In this document: piece by piece, positions 16,815 through 24,909 of the stretch
Layout of the letters: each line of letters opens with the position of its first letter
How positions within the stretch are numbered: position 1 is the first letter of the stretch
DNA from: Candidatus Gallispira edinburgensis
Lineage (GTDB): Bacteria; Bacillota; Clostridia; Lachnospirales; CAG-274
NCBI GenBank assembly: GCA_904395805.1
Contig: CAJFNV010000043.1
Span: forward strand, 1 to 46,665
DNA length: 46,665 bases
Reading direction: 5' to 3'
The notes under the pieces: model-generated
The model's database searches: none
Told to the model about the DNA's origin: nothing
What the model saw: only the letters and a program-made list of their open reading frames with translations
Program-made: the position numbers and the translations under genes

Positions 16815-16840
16815 CAAAACTTGTTATTTTGCTGTATAAT
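16812..16840 (+). promoter_or_regulatory. Sigma-A promoter of the AraC regulator gene
   Basis: TTGCAA (16812-16817), 17-nt spacer, perfect TATAAT (16835-16840). Transcription would start near 16847, about 50 nt before the ATG at 16899. Confidence 0.75.
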
Positions 16841-16898
16841 ATACTTAAACCTAAAAAAAAATTGTTATTATTGTACAACGTAATTCGAGGTGATTATT

Positions 16899-17779
16899 AT
16901 GAACACTAAAAAATTCACAAAACTTCTATATCATTTATAAGAAGACAGTATATGACTTCCCCTGACTTTGAAGCCTTTTACTATAACGATATACGTATTG
17001 ATACCATAGATCAGCACTATCACCCCCACTATGAATTTTACTTTTTTCTTGAAGGGAATGTGAAATATACAGTTGACGGCATAAGTTATGACCTTAAACC
17101 CGGTGATTTTCTTTTAATTCCCCCTAATAAAACACATGGACCAAATATTATGGACAATGAAATTCCTTATTGCCGTTTTGTTTTATGGCTGGATAATGAT
17201 TTTTTCAATAAGCTTGCAAATATATCCGAAGACATAAAATTCGGAATGGAATATTCCTCAAAAAATAAAATATATAAATATCACCTTGAATATATACAAT
17301 ATAATGACCTGCTCGGAAATTTTCTTGATCTTTGGCATGAGTACAATGAAAACAGAGCATTCAAAAGCACAACAATAACCAATTTTATTGTTACCATAAT
17401 ACTTAAAATTAACCGTATAATATACGAAAGCGGTATTCAGCGTACTTCAGTACCTAAAAAAGAGCTTTATACCCTTATATTTGATTACATTAACAGTAAC
17501 ATTACTTCAGATCTTACTCTTGAAAATATTGCCTCGCACTTTTTTGTCAGCAAATATTATGTATCCCATATTTTTAAGGATAACCTGGGAATTTCCCTTC
17601 ATCAGTATATAATTAAAAAAAGGCTCCATGCCTGCCGCAGTGCCATTGCCACAGGTGAGCCTATAACTATTGTTGCCGAAAAATTCGGTTTTGCTGATTA
17701 TACAAGTTTTTTCAGAGCTTTTAAAAAGGAATATGGGCTGTCACCCAAAGATTATCAGAAAGAAAAAATGCTGAAATAG
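16899..17779 (+). CDS. AraC family regulator, start out of frame across an A6 run
   Basis: The main frame (16952-17779, 275 residues) has an N-terminal cupin sensor (HYHPHYEFYFFLEG, then LKPGDFLLIPP) and a C-terminal double HTH AraC domain ending GLSPKDYQKE. It probably controls the divergent uxuA-TRAP operon in response to a uronate. No ribosome site precedes the ATG at 16952. The good site, GAGGTGA, precedes an ATG at 16899 that reads 13 codons to a stop. A shift of -1 at AAAAAA (16908-16913) joins it to the main frame as MNTKKIHKTSISF then IRRQYMTSPDF. This could be a sequencing error, a mutation or slippage; the coordinates given cover the joined form. Confidence 0.75.
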
Positions 17780-17780
17780 A

Positions 17781-17826
17781 TTCAGGCTGCAAAAGTCCGA
17801 ATAAATCGAACTTTTGCAGCCTGAAT
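17781..17826 (+). terminator. Terminator of the AraC regulator gene
   Basis: ATTCAGGCTGCAAAAGT and ACTTTTGCAGCCTGAAT form a long near-perfect stem just after the stop codon, with TTTTGCTTTT following. It is symmetrical and probably also serves the convergent membrane-protein gene. Confidence 0.85.
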
Positions 17827-17844
17827 TTTGCTTTTAAATCAAAT

Positions 17845-18312
17845 TTACATTAATTTGTTCATAACAAACCTTACAACACAATATATAACAAGGAGAGCAC
17901 AAATCGAATAAAATATTATGCTTGCCGCCACATCATTAAAAGGTGCAATAATAAGTCCCGTGATTACTCCCGCCCACATATAAATGATAACAGCAATACT
18001 CATTGACCTTCTCTGAATATTTATGTTTCTCTCATCCTTCACTGCAATGCTGTATTTTTTAAGGAGCTTTTCATTTTTTAACAGCCTGTTGTTTTTCACT
18101 ATACACATTAATCCAACAAAAATATATCCTCCCGCAATTCCGCCATATATGTAAGCTCCTTTTTCTGCCAGTTCACTTATAAATCCCACATCTAAGACCA
18201 TAAGCACATAAAATAGCACACCTATCAGAACCATAAAACCAAGTACATAATTTCTGAATTTAAGCTGTTCCCTTATTTCTGCTCTTCCCGTAATACATTC
18301 TTTGATCTTCAT
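17845..18312 (-). CDS. Four-helix membrane protein partnered with an HTH regulator
   Basis: A 155-residue membrane protein with four predicted helices (about residues 25-45, 52-72, 103-122 and 126-148) and a charged loop (KNNRLLKNEKLLKKYSI, then KDERN) between helices 2 and 3. Specific family not recognised. It overlaps the HTH gene by four bases (18309-18312), so the two are co-translated. Such HTH/membrane-protein pairs are common in Firmicutes, where the membrane partner may sequester or modulate the regulator; this is an inference. Confidence 0.7.
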   Translation of the reverse strand: MKIKECITGRAEIREQLKFRNYVLGFMVLIGVLFYVLMVLDVGFISELAEKGAYIYGGIAGGYIFVGLMCIVKNNRLLKNEKLLKKYSIAVKDERNINIQRRSMSIAVIIYMWAGVITGLIIAPFNDVAASIIFYSICALLVIYCVVRFVMNKLM

Positions 18313-18512
18313 AACTTATCCTCCTCATAAATAAAAACTTCTTCAATACTCTTGCCGAAATACCTTGCAATTTTAAACGCAAGCTCCAGTGAAGCAGTAT
18401 ATCTTTCCTTTTCAAGGGATATAACAGTCTGCCTTGTTACTCCCAGTTCATTGGCGAGCATTTCCTGAGAGATCCCTCTCTCCTTTCTCAGTTCCTGTAT
18501 TCTTGTTTTCAT
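18309..18512 (-). CDS. Small XRE-family HTH regulator
   Basis: A 67-residue protein that is almost only a helix-turn-helix: IQELRKERGISQEMLANELGV, then TRQTVISLEKERYTASLELA, with the C-terminal FGKSIEEVFIYEED typical of the short Cro/CI-like regulators paired with membrane proteins. The ATG follows GGGAGGTG. Its promoter (18553-18581) lies between and under two near-identical 18-bp palindromes, which points to autorepression. Confidence 0.93.
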   Translation of the reverse strand: MKTRIQELRKERGISQEMLANELGVTRQTVISLEKERYTASLELAFKIARYFGKSIEEVFIYEEDKL

Positions 18513-18529
18513 AATTCACCTCCCATTTT

Positions 18530-18547
18530 TGTAAAGCTCACTTTACA
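18530..18547. promoter_or_regulatory. Palindromic operator 1 of the HTH gene
   Basis: TGTAAAGCTCACTTTACA has a perfect 7-bp inverted repeat (TGTAAAG/CTTTACA). It lies downstream of the promoter, between the -10 box and the start codon of the HTH gene. Confidence 0.75.
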
Positions 18548-18552
18548 TTTTT

Positions 18553-18581
18553 AATATAACATATATTTATATATATGTCAA
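18553..18581 (-). promoter_or_regulatory. Sigma-A promoter of the HTH/membrane-protein operon
   Basis: Minus-strand TTGACA (18581-18576), 17-nt spacer, TATATT (18558-18553). The -35 hexamer is part of operator 2. Confidence 0.8.
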
Positions 18582-18593
18582 GCTTACTTTACA
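18576..18593. promoter_or_regulatory. Palindromic operator 2 of the HTH gene
   Basis: TGTCAAGCTTACTTTACA matches operator 1 at 16 of 18 positions; the centres are 46 bp apart. One arm includes the -35 box of the HTH promoter, so binding should block RNA polymerase. Confidence 0.75.
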
Positions 18594-18693
18594 TTTTTAA
18601 CACTGGAATTTTTTTTGAAAATATGATAAAATTTTTTGAACCTTTCTTCCCCTGCCTGCCTCTTATAAGTAGATGCATCTAAGGAGGGACAAT

Positions 18694-19224
18694 ATGGAAG
18701 ACTATGAAATAATAGAAAAATTAAAACTTGGTGATACAAGTTCCATAGATGAGCTGTACAACAAATACAGCGCAAAAGCCTTAAGAACAGCCTACCTTAT
18801 AACCTCCAACAGCTACACTGCCGAGGATGTTGTTCAGGAAGCTTTTGTGCAGTGTATACGATCCATAAAAACACTCAGAAATCCGGATTCTTTTAAACCA
18901 TGGTTTTACAAGATTCTGACCCGTATAGCATGGAAGCACACAAAAGCTGATACATATTGCATATTGACTGATGAAATAACAGATAACATAAAGACATCAG
19001 CCTGTGATGAATATTTCAAAGACGAAAAATACGACCGGCTATACGAAGAGATCAATAAGCTTAACTATAAGCTTAAAACCACAGTAATATTATTTTATTT
19101 CAACGAAATGTCAATTAAGGAAATCGCAAAAACAATGGGCTGTCTGGAGGGTACAGTCAAATCAAGGCTTTTTACGGCAAAAAGCAAATTAAGGAAATCA
19201 ATTGATAAGGAGGACTCAATATGA
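18694..19224 (+). CDS. ECF-type sigma factor (sigma-70 family)
   Basis: A protein of 176 residues. Region 2 covers about residues 15-80 (ELYNKYSAKALRTAYLI, AEDVVQEAFVQ, FKPWFYKIL) and region 4 about 125-170 (FNEMSIKEIAKTMGC, EGTVKSRLFTAKSKLRK). It lacks regions 1 and 3, as ECF factors do. The ATG at 18694 is preceded by AAGGAGGG; an in-frame ATG at 18673 has no site. It overlaps its presumed anti-sigma gene by four bases. TGAACCTTT near 18637 is a possible ECF -35 box for autoregulation, but no second copy is seen to confirm it. Confidence 0.92.
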   Translation: MEDYEIIEKLKLGDTSSIDELYNKYSAKALRTAYLITSNSYTAEDVVQEAFVQCIRSIKTLRNPDSFKPWFYKILTRIAWKHTKADTYCILTDEITDNIKTSACDEYFKDEKYDRLYEEINKLNYKLKTTVILFYFNEMSIKEIAKTMGCLEGTVKSRLFTAKSKLRKSIDKEDSI

Positions 19225-19982
19225 ATAATAGCTTAGATAAGGAAATCAAAAAAACACTCAACAAAAAAGCCGATAGCATAAAAGCTTCTGAAACCCTCCT
19301 TACTTCAATTAAATCTCAGTTGGAAGAAAGGGAGAATAAAAATATGAAAAGATTTAGCTTTACACCAAGAACAATAGTTATTGCTTCACTTTTAACAGTT
19401 GCCCTTGCAACAGGGGTTATTGCCTCAGGCGGTGTTGCTTCAATAGTAGGACACTCTGACACAAGAGATGCAATAAATCATTTTCCTACAGCAGAAGAAG
19501 TCCAGGAAGTTGTAAACTATACACCTAAATATGTTGAAAATTTAGGCGGATATGAATTTGATAATGCGCAGCCTTCAGATTCCAGTGATTTAGACGAGGC
19601 TGGAAATACGATCAGTTCATATAAGGATATTTCATTTTATTACAAAACAGATAAAGGTATTCTTGCCCTTGACACAACACCTGCTGTAAGAGAAGGTGAC
19701 AAAACAGGAGAAACAATAGACTATAATGGAATTACCCTTTATTATTCAAGCTATACATATAAATCCGTTCCTCCTGAATATGAGAAAACAGAAGAGGATA
19801 AAAAGCTTGAAACTTCAGGAGAATTGATGATCGGTTACGGCTCAGATAAGGTTGAAGAACAGAAAACTCAGAACATTATCTGGGTTGAAGATAACATAAC
19901 ATATAACCTTATGGATATGGGCGTTGAGATCGACAAGTCTGATTTTATTTCAATGGCTGAACAGGTTATTGACGCCAAGTAA
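19221..19982 (+). CDS. Membrane anti-sigma-like protein
   Basis: A 253-residue protein with a short cytoplasmic N-terminal helical region (about residues 1-45, which would bind the sigma factor), one membrane helix (about 51-72) and an external C-terminal domain of about 175 residues with no named family that I can recognise. The gene position (ATGA overlap with the ECF sigma gene) and topology are those of an anti-sigma factor whose external domain senses the envelope. It lacks the zinc-binding HxxxCxxC motif of ZAS anti-sigma factors. Confidence 0.75.
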   Translation: MNNSLDKEIKKTLNKKADSIKASETLLTSIKSQLEERENKNMKRFSFTPRTIVIASLLTVALATGVIASGGVASIVGHSDTRDAINHFPTAEEVQEVVNYTPKYVENLGGYEFDNAQPSDSSDLDEAGNTISSYKDISFYYKTDKGILALDTTPAVREGDKTGETIDYNGITLYYSSYTYKSVPPEYEKTEEDKKLETSGELMIGYGSDKVEEQKTQNIIWVEDNITYNLMDMGVEIDKSDFISMAEQVIDAK

Positions 19983-20002
19983 TTTCTCCACAAAAGCACT
20001 TT

Positions 20003-20036
20003 ACCCTGTGATACTCTTATTAGAATATCACAGGGT
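20003..20036. terminator. Bidirectional terminator
   Basis: ACCCTGTGATA (20003-20013) pairs with TATCACAGGGT (20026-20036), 11 bp perfect, followed by ATTTTAT. It separates the anti-sigma gene from the convergent glycosyltransferase gene. Confidence 0.85.
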
Positions 20037-20066
20037 ATTTTATATGTATATTAAACTATAAATACA

Positions 20067-21137
20067 CTATACCTGCTTCTTGCTGTTTTTATAAACATAT
20101 TGACTTAAATTTCTAAGCAAAAAACCTGTTCTTTTCTCATTTCTCATTAAACTGTAATATTCCCTTACAATCTGTTGACCGCAAATTTTTGTATCCCGTT
20201 CCTTCACCTTTTCATACCCATTTTCACACAAATCAGGTAAGTCCCCGTTTAAAATACCTCTGATTTTATTTTTAAAGCCTTCAATATTCTTTCCCTTATA
20301 TACATCCCTGTCTTTTTCAAGCCATTTTTCATATATGGGAATATCTCTTACAAGAACGGGTATTTTCATTGAAAGAGCCTCAAGCATTACAATACCCTCT
20401 GTTTCTTCATGTGTAAGGAAAAGAAACATATCACTTCCCCTGTAAGCATCCCTTAATTCTTCCTTTGATACATATCCCGGAAAACAGAGATTGGGAAGCT
20501 CCACATCAAGTGCCCTTCTCACTTCCTTAGGCAAAAGCTTTTTATCTGTATATCCGAACCATATAAACTTATACTCGGGCATTTCCTTTGCCAGCTCAAT
20601 AAAATCCAGAATACCTTTTCTCTTTATAAACAGTCCGACTGACATTATTATTTTATCATTTTCACCAAATCCGTATTTTTCTCTGAATCTTCTGCCGTCA
20701 CCGTTTTCCTTATTGTAATATTCCGTATCAATACCGTTAGATATACTTATTACAGGCTTTTTTATTCCATACCCTTTTAAAATTTCTCTTGAATATTCAG
20801 TCGGAGTAATTATTATATCCCCGCTGCTGTAACAAAGTTTGATCCATATTTTAAACAGCGGTGCAATTATGTTTGCCCCTTTAAATGAATTTTTAAAATC
20901 CTCCATTGTGGAATGCCCGTGATATACAACCTTCTTCCCTCTTAATTTTGCCCATAAACTCACCAAAAGAGAATCGGGAAAAACCGTATTCAAATGCACA
21001 ATATCGTATTTCTCCCTCAAATCAGTTGTAAATGGTATATTGCTTTTTTCAAGGAAATCGATCTGCTGTTTTATTGCCTTGCCAACACCGCTTTTATTCA
21101 CTGTTTTTAAATTTCCCGTATATATAAGTACTTTCAT
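20067..21137 (-). CDS. GT4-family glycosyltransferase
   Basis: A 356-residue GT-B fold enzyme. It has an N-terminal acceptor domain with the GVGKAIKQQ loop, a YHGHST segment, the interdomain ISNGIDTEYYN, and the nucleotide-sugar site IMSVGLFIKRKGILDF followed by FLFLTHEETEGIVMLEALS (an E-x7-E type signature). Members often glycosylate lipids such as diacylglycerol or carry out surface polysaccharide steps. It is 14 nt downstream of the VTT protein gene, so the two membrane-related genes are probably co-transcribed. The sugar and acceptor are unknown. Confidence 0.88.
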   Translation of the reverse strand: MKVLIYTGNLKTVNKSGVGKAIKQQIDFLEKSNIPFTTDLREKYDIVHLNTVFPDSLLVSLWAKLRGKKVVYHGHSTMEDFKNSFKGANIIAPLFKIWIKLCYSSGDIIITPTEYSREILKGYGIKKPVISISNGIDTEYYNKENGDGRRFREKYGFGENDKIIMSVGLFIKRKGILDFIELAKEMPEYKFIWFGYTDKKLLPKEVRRALDVELPNLCFPGYVSKEELRDAYRGSDMFLFLTHEETEGIVMLEALSMKIPVLVRDIPIYEKWLEKDRDVYKGKNIEGFKNKIRGILNGDLPDLCENGYEKVKERDTKICGQQIVREYYSLMRNEKRTGFLLRNLSQYVYKNSKKQV

Positions 21138-21151
21138 GATCTCACCTGCTT

Positions 21152-21757
21152 TCAGCTAAATATTCCTATCAATATATCAGCAGCATATTTAAGTCCTGCA
21201 CTGTACAAAAATATTGCAAAAGGTTTCCCTGCCAGTATAATAATAATAAATTTTACAAAAGACATTTTTGTAAGTCCTGCAATAAAGCAGAGTATGTCAT
21301 CGGGAGCAAAGGGAAAGAAAATAGCCGCCGCAAAAAACATGTCAAAGTTTTTCTTTTCAAGCCATTCCGAGTACTTTTCATATTTTTTTATACTTATTAA
21401 ATTTTTTACAAAGACTACACCGTACCTTCTTGAGATCACAAAAGCCATAACAGAGCCTAAACATATACCTATATAGTTATAAACAAAGCCCATAAGCGGG
21501 CCAAACACAAGCACTCCACCAAGACAGCCTATGGACCCCGGCAATATAGGAAATACAACCTGTATTGCCTGTATTCCGATAAATACAACAGGAGCCATTA
21601 GTCCCAGTTTTGACAAAAAATCATCAAGAGCACTTTGAGATATAAATATATTGCTTTTTATGCCATATATTATAAATATTCCTGTTAATATAAGCCCCGC
21701 AATGGTACAGCAGTTCAGTAATATTCCTGTATTTTTTATATTTATTATTTTGTTCAT
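21152..21757 (-). CDS. TVP38/TMEM64 (VTT/DedA) family membrane protein
   Basis: A 201-residue protein with about five hydrophobic segments. The VTT (DedA-like) core is visible as VFPILPGSIGCLGGVLVFGP, then GSVMAFVISRRYG and FFPFAPDDILCFIAGLTKM. The superfamily is implicated in lipid movement across the membrane (undecaprenyl phosphate, phosphatidylethanolamine). GGGGGAG precedes the ATG. Pairing with a GT4 enzyme suggests a lipid-linked glycan or glycolipid role, as inference. Confidence 0.9.
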   Translation of the reverse strand: MNKIINIKNTGILLNCCTIAGLILTGIFIIYGIKSNIFISQSALDDFLSKLGLMAPVVFIGIQAIQVVFPILPGSIGCLGGVLVFGPLMGFVYNYIGICLGSVMAFVISRRYGVVFVKNLISIKKYEKYSEWLEKKNFDMFFAAAIFFPFAPDDILCFIAGLTKMSFVKFIIIILAGKPFAIFLYSAGLKYAADILIGIFS

Positions 21758-21904
21758 ATCTTTACTCCCCCTTTTAATTCTACATTTAATATATCACATT
21801 AATGTAAACTTAATATTCAGCACAAGTTAAATTTTTTATACTTATATTATAAAATCAATTTATAAACCCTACTTTATAAAAATATAAACAAAATATAAAC
21901 AAAA

Positions 21905-21940
21905 AAGTGCTTTGTAAGACAAAGTCCCGCAAAAGCACTT
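21905..21940 (-). terminator. Terminator of the two-component operon
   Basis: AAGTGCTTT (21905-21913) and AAAGCACTT (21932-21940) form the outer stem, with TTTTTTG following on the minus strand, just after the response regulator gene. Confidence 0.85.
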
Positions 21941-21951
21941 AAAATTCAATT

Positions 21952-22641
21952 CTAGGCCCTGAATCTGTAGCCTGCACCCCACACAGTTTCAATATATCTT
22001 GGATTTCCCGAATCCTCTTCAATTTTTTCTCTTATTCTGTTAATATGTACCGCAACCGTTGCAGTATCACTCAGTGCATCCATACCCCATATTTTTTCAT
22101 AAAGTTCCTCTTTACTGAAAACCATATCGGCATTTGTAACAAGAAAAAGCAAAAGCTCATACTCTTTATTTTTTAAAAATATTTCTTCACCTTTCACAAA
22201 AACTCTGTGAGATTTTGTATTGATCCTAAGGGTCCCTATGTTTATTTCCCCCCTGGGTTTCTCTTCACTTCCCTTAATTCTTCTGTAGGCGGCAATATTT
22301 GCCTGTACTCTTGCAGCAAGTTCACCCGGGGAAAAAGGCTTTACAATATAATCATCTGCCCCTAGTCCAAGTCCGCGGATCTTATCAATATCCTCTTTTT
22401 TTACAGTTACCATAAGTATCGGTATATCAAGCTTTTCTCTCAACTTCCTGCATATTGTAAATCCGTCCATATCAGGCAGCATAATATCAAGGAGAATAAG
22501 ACTGTATTCTCCCGTAAGCCCTCTGTTAAGACCTTTAACGCCATTACATTCAATATCCGCCTCCATACCGTTTATTTCAATATAATCCCTTTCAATTTCG
22601 GCAATTGCCCTGTCATCCTCTATGATCAGAATTTTATCCAT
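21952..22641 (-). CDS. OmpR-family response regulator
   Basis: A protein of 229 residues. The receiver domain (about 1-118) has the acidic pair in IIEDD, the phospho-acceptor Asp in LLDIMLPD, and the conserved Lys in DYIVKPFSP. The C-terminal winged-helix DNA-binding domain (about 132-229) contains KEYELLLFLV and DTATVAVHINRIREKIE, ending WGAGYRFRA. The start at 22641 is preferred over 22647 for spacing from GGGGG; it overlaps the kinase stop by 8 nt. The target genes are unknown. Confidence 0.95.
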   Translation of the reverse strand: MDKILIIEDDRAIAEIERDYIEINGMEADIECNGVKGLNRGLTGEYSLILLDIMLPDMDGFTICRKLREKLDIPILMVTVKKEDIDKIRGLGLGADDYIVKPFSPGELAARVQANIAAYRRIKGSEEKPRGEINIGTLRINTKSHRVFVKGEEIFLKNKEYELLLFLVTNADMVFSKEELYEKIWGMDALSDTATVAVHINRIREKIEEDSGNPRYIETVWGAGYRFRA

Positions 22642-24082
22642 TTTCATCCCCCTTGTCTTTAGGAAATACCATTGTTATCCCAAGTCCCTTAGGATATATA
22701 TTTTCAGCATAAATACTTCCGCCAAGTCTTTCCAGAATTTTAGCTGTTATTGCAAGTCCAAGTCCGCTGCCTTTATTGGGATTATTCCTTGAAGGGTCAC
22801 TCCTGTAAAACACATTAAACAGCTTGTCCACAGCCTCTTTGGGAACTCCCGGACCATCATCTTCTATTATGATTTTTAAATTATCATCTGAATTTATATA
22901 TCTTATTTTTACGTTAACTAATTCACTGTCCTTGTATTTTAAACTGTTCTCAAGTATATTTGTAACAGCATTTCTAAACTGAACTGTATCTGCGTAAATT
23001 TCAAGACTTTCATCGGTATTTTCGATACTTATATTCATATTCTTTTTTTCATATTCATTTTCGCTGATTAGTTTTCTTATTTCACTGTCTGCATCAATTT
23101 TTTCAATATAAAAAGGATAATCTCCCAGATCCAGTTTTGAAAACAAAAACAGTTTATCAACCATTTTATCTATATCATTTGCTTTTTCCCTTATAGTTCT
23201 CATATATTTAAGTCTTAGTTCGGGAGTTGAAGCCACTCCGTCAAGTATGCCCTCTATATATGCTTTAATCGATGTAAGAGGTGTTCTTATATCATGAGAG
23301 ATCCCTGCTATAAGCTCCTTTCTGTTTTCTTCCTGATGTCTTGTGCCTTCAACAGATGCCTTAAGCCTCACAGCCATATCATTAAAAGCCTCACACACAG
23401 GATAAAATTCATCCTTCTCTTTATAATCTATACGGTAATCAAGATTTCCGTTTTTTATCTCATTGACACCATCAACCAGTATGTAAAGAGGTGTTTCCAC
23501 TTTTTTAAATACAAACTTTGTCAGAAAGCGATTTGTTATAATTACAGCTATTATCACAAACACAAAAAGCAAGGCAACTATACCTTTTATCAAATACTCA
23601 CTGCTTTCACTGTTACCGTTTTTCATACTGCTGTAAATACATATCAGATAATCGTTATTTCCCGCAGTTATATTTTCAGAATATACAAAGTTACCGTCAA
23701 TAAATATAATGCCTTCTCTGCCTGCAGCCCTGACGGCTTTCAGAAAATCATAATCATGACTTTCATGTCCCGATGAATATATGATTTCATCACCCCTGTA
23801 AATTTCAAGTCTTGCATTATTGTCATTTAAATATTTTTCTGCCCTTTTATATACATCTGCCTTAATACTTTCGTCATTTGTTCTTATTATTTCCTCGGCA
23901 TAGCTGACAACATTGTCCTGTATATATAACAGCCTTTTATTGTCAAGTATTTCTCGGGCAAACTGTCGGTAAAACAAATTTCTGAATATTACAGCTACAC
24001 ATAATACCACAAATATGCTTACAATTGCAGGGATTATTATCATAAGTATATTTGACACAAAAAGTCTTTTTTTAATTGTCAT
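22634..24082 (-). CDS. Sensor histidine kinase
   Basis: About 482 residues. It has two membrane helices (about 12-38 and 165-187) flanking an external sensor of about 125 residues, a HAMP domain (VETPLYILVDGVNEI to about 245), the HisKA box GISHDIRTPLTSI, and an HATPase domain with NAVTNILENSLKY (N box), IIEDDGPGVPKE (G1) and GSGLGLAI (G2). The start MTIKKRLF at 24082 has AAAGGG upstream; an ATG at 24100 lacks a site. It is co-transcribed with the OmpR-type regulator. Confidence 0.94.
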   Translation of the reverse strand: MTIKKRLFVSNILMIIIPAIVSIFVVLCVAVIFRNLFYRQFAREILDNKRLLYIQDNVVSYAEEIIRTNDESIKADVYKRAEKYLNDNNARLEIYRGDEIIYSSGHESHDYDFLKAVRAAGREGIIFIDGNFVYSENITAGNNDYLICIYSSMKNGNSESSEYLIKGIVALLFVFVIIAVIITNRFLTKFVFKKVETPLYILVDGVNEIKNGNLDYRIDYKEKDEFYPVCEAFNDMAVRLKASVEGTRHQEENRKELIAGISHDIRTPLTSIKAYIEGILDGVASTPELRLKYMRTIREKANDIDKMVDKLFLFSKLDLGDYPFYIEKIDADSEIRKLISENEYEKKNMNISIENTDESLEIYADTVQFRNAVTNILENSLKYKDSELVNVKIRYINSDDNLKIIIEDDGPGVPKEAVDKLFNVFYRSDPSRNNPNKGSGLGLAITAKILERLGGSIYAENIYPKGLGITMVFPKDKGDENG

Positions 24083-24192
24083 TTGATCAGCCCTTTTCAT
24101 TTGTTAAATTCATTATTGCAACCTGTCATAATTATAATTTATATGATTTAATATACATTAAAATAATTATAAACTTTTATTAAACTTTAATA

Positions 24193-24221
24193 TTGCAAAT
24201 TTTTCATTAAAGGAGTATACT
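24193..24221 (+). promoter_or_regulatory. Sigma-A promoter of the Nif11-like gene
   Basis: TTGCAA (24193-24198), 17-nt spacer, TATACT (24216-24221), about 30 nt before the ATG at 24252. Confidence 0.65.
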
Positions 24222-24251
24222 GTTTTTAAATACTTCAATGAGGTGATACCT

Positions 24252-24530
24252 ATGACAATAAACGATGCACTTGACAAACTCCTTGACATGGCTTTAAAAG
24301 ATAAAGATTTAAAATCAAAACTCCTTGCCACAGAAAACTCAAAAGAGCCAATGGAAGAATTCTGCCGTATTGCAACAGAATACGGCTGCCCTATAGAAAT
24401 GGGCGACCTTCTGGCACTTAATGAAACTCTGTGGAGTAATCTTTTAAAGAGCACAAACGGAGGTGCCACATTTCCAATTGACGACTGGGCAGATGCATAT
24501 GAACAGTTCATGTGCTCACTCAGATTTTAA
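24252..24530 (+). CDS. Nif11-like small protein with a Gly-Gly motif
   Basis: A 92-residue protein. The first 60 residues resemble a Nif11 leader domain: ALDKLLDMALKDKDLKSKL, then FCRIATEYGC and GDLLALNETL. A Gly-Gly follows in STNGGATFP, leaving a 21-residue tail with two Trp/Tyr-containing acidic turns and one Cys. Nif11-type leaders precede some ribosomally made, modified peptides, and the GG would be the cleavage site. No modification enzyme or peptidase-containing transporter is adjacent, so a housekeeping role is equally possible. GAGGTGAT precedes the ATG. It has its own promoter and stands alone between the kinase and repeat DNA. Confidence 0.7.
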   Translation: MTINDALDKLLDMALKDKDLKSKLLATENSKEPMEEFCRIATEYGCPIEMGDLLALNETLWSNLLKSTNGGATFPIDDWADAYEQFMCSLRF

Positions 24531-24909
24531 AAATCAATTTAGTGTGATTGACATGAAAATGCCTGTTTAGCATAATAACAGCTCATAACAACATCTTTAA
24601 CTTTTTCATCTAACTAAGCCTCCCTCGCCTAAAGCAATACTGTCAACTTAATCTTTTTCAGGAAGCTTTCCACAATGAACAGGTAATATAAGGCTCCTTT
24701 GTAAAGGAGCTGTCAAGCCCTTCGGGCTTGACTGAGGATTTTCTTTCCTGACTGTTTCAACTTAGCAAATGCTTGCATTTGCGTAGCATTGATTTTTCTT
24801 AAATTGACAGTATTGTTTGCCTAAAGGGAGGTGTCAAACCTTTTAGGTTTGACGGAGGGATTCCACTCCTCACTGGTTATGGTGTGTTTTCAAACTTATT
24901 TAATTCATC
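24531..24909. repeat. Composite palindromic dispersed repeat, copy 2
   Basis: Non-coding. The core at about 24690-24870 parallels 49-245: GGCTCCTTT/AAAGGAGC, GTCAAGCC-CTTC-GGGCTTGAC, TGAGGATTTTCTTTCCT, GCAAATGC-TT-GCATTTGC, TTGACAGTATTG, CCTAAAGGGAG and GTCAAACCT/AGGTTTGAC. A degraded half-unit (CCTCCCTCGCCTAAAG) lies near 24620. The remaining bases show no gene or promoter. Confidence 0.75.

Noticed and set aside
23294..23776. 160-codon open frame opposite the histidine kinase gene
   Set aside because: It is antisense to conserved kinase motifs and has no start signal; it is a reading-frame shadow.
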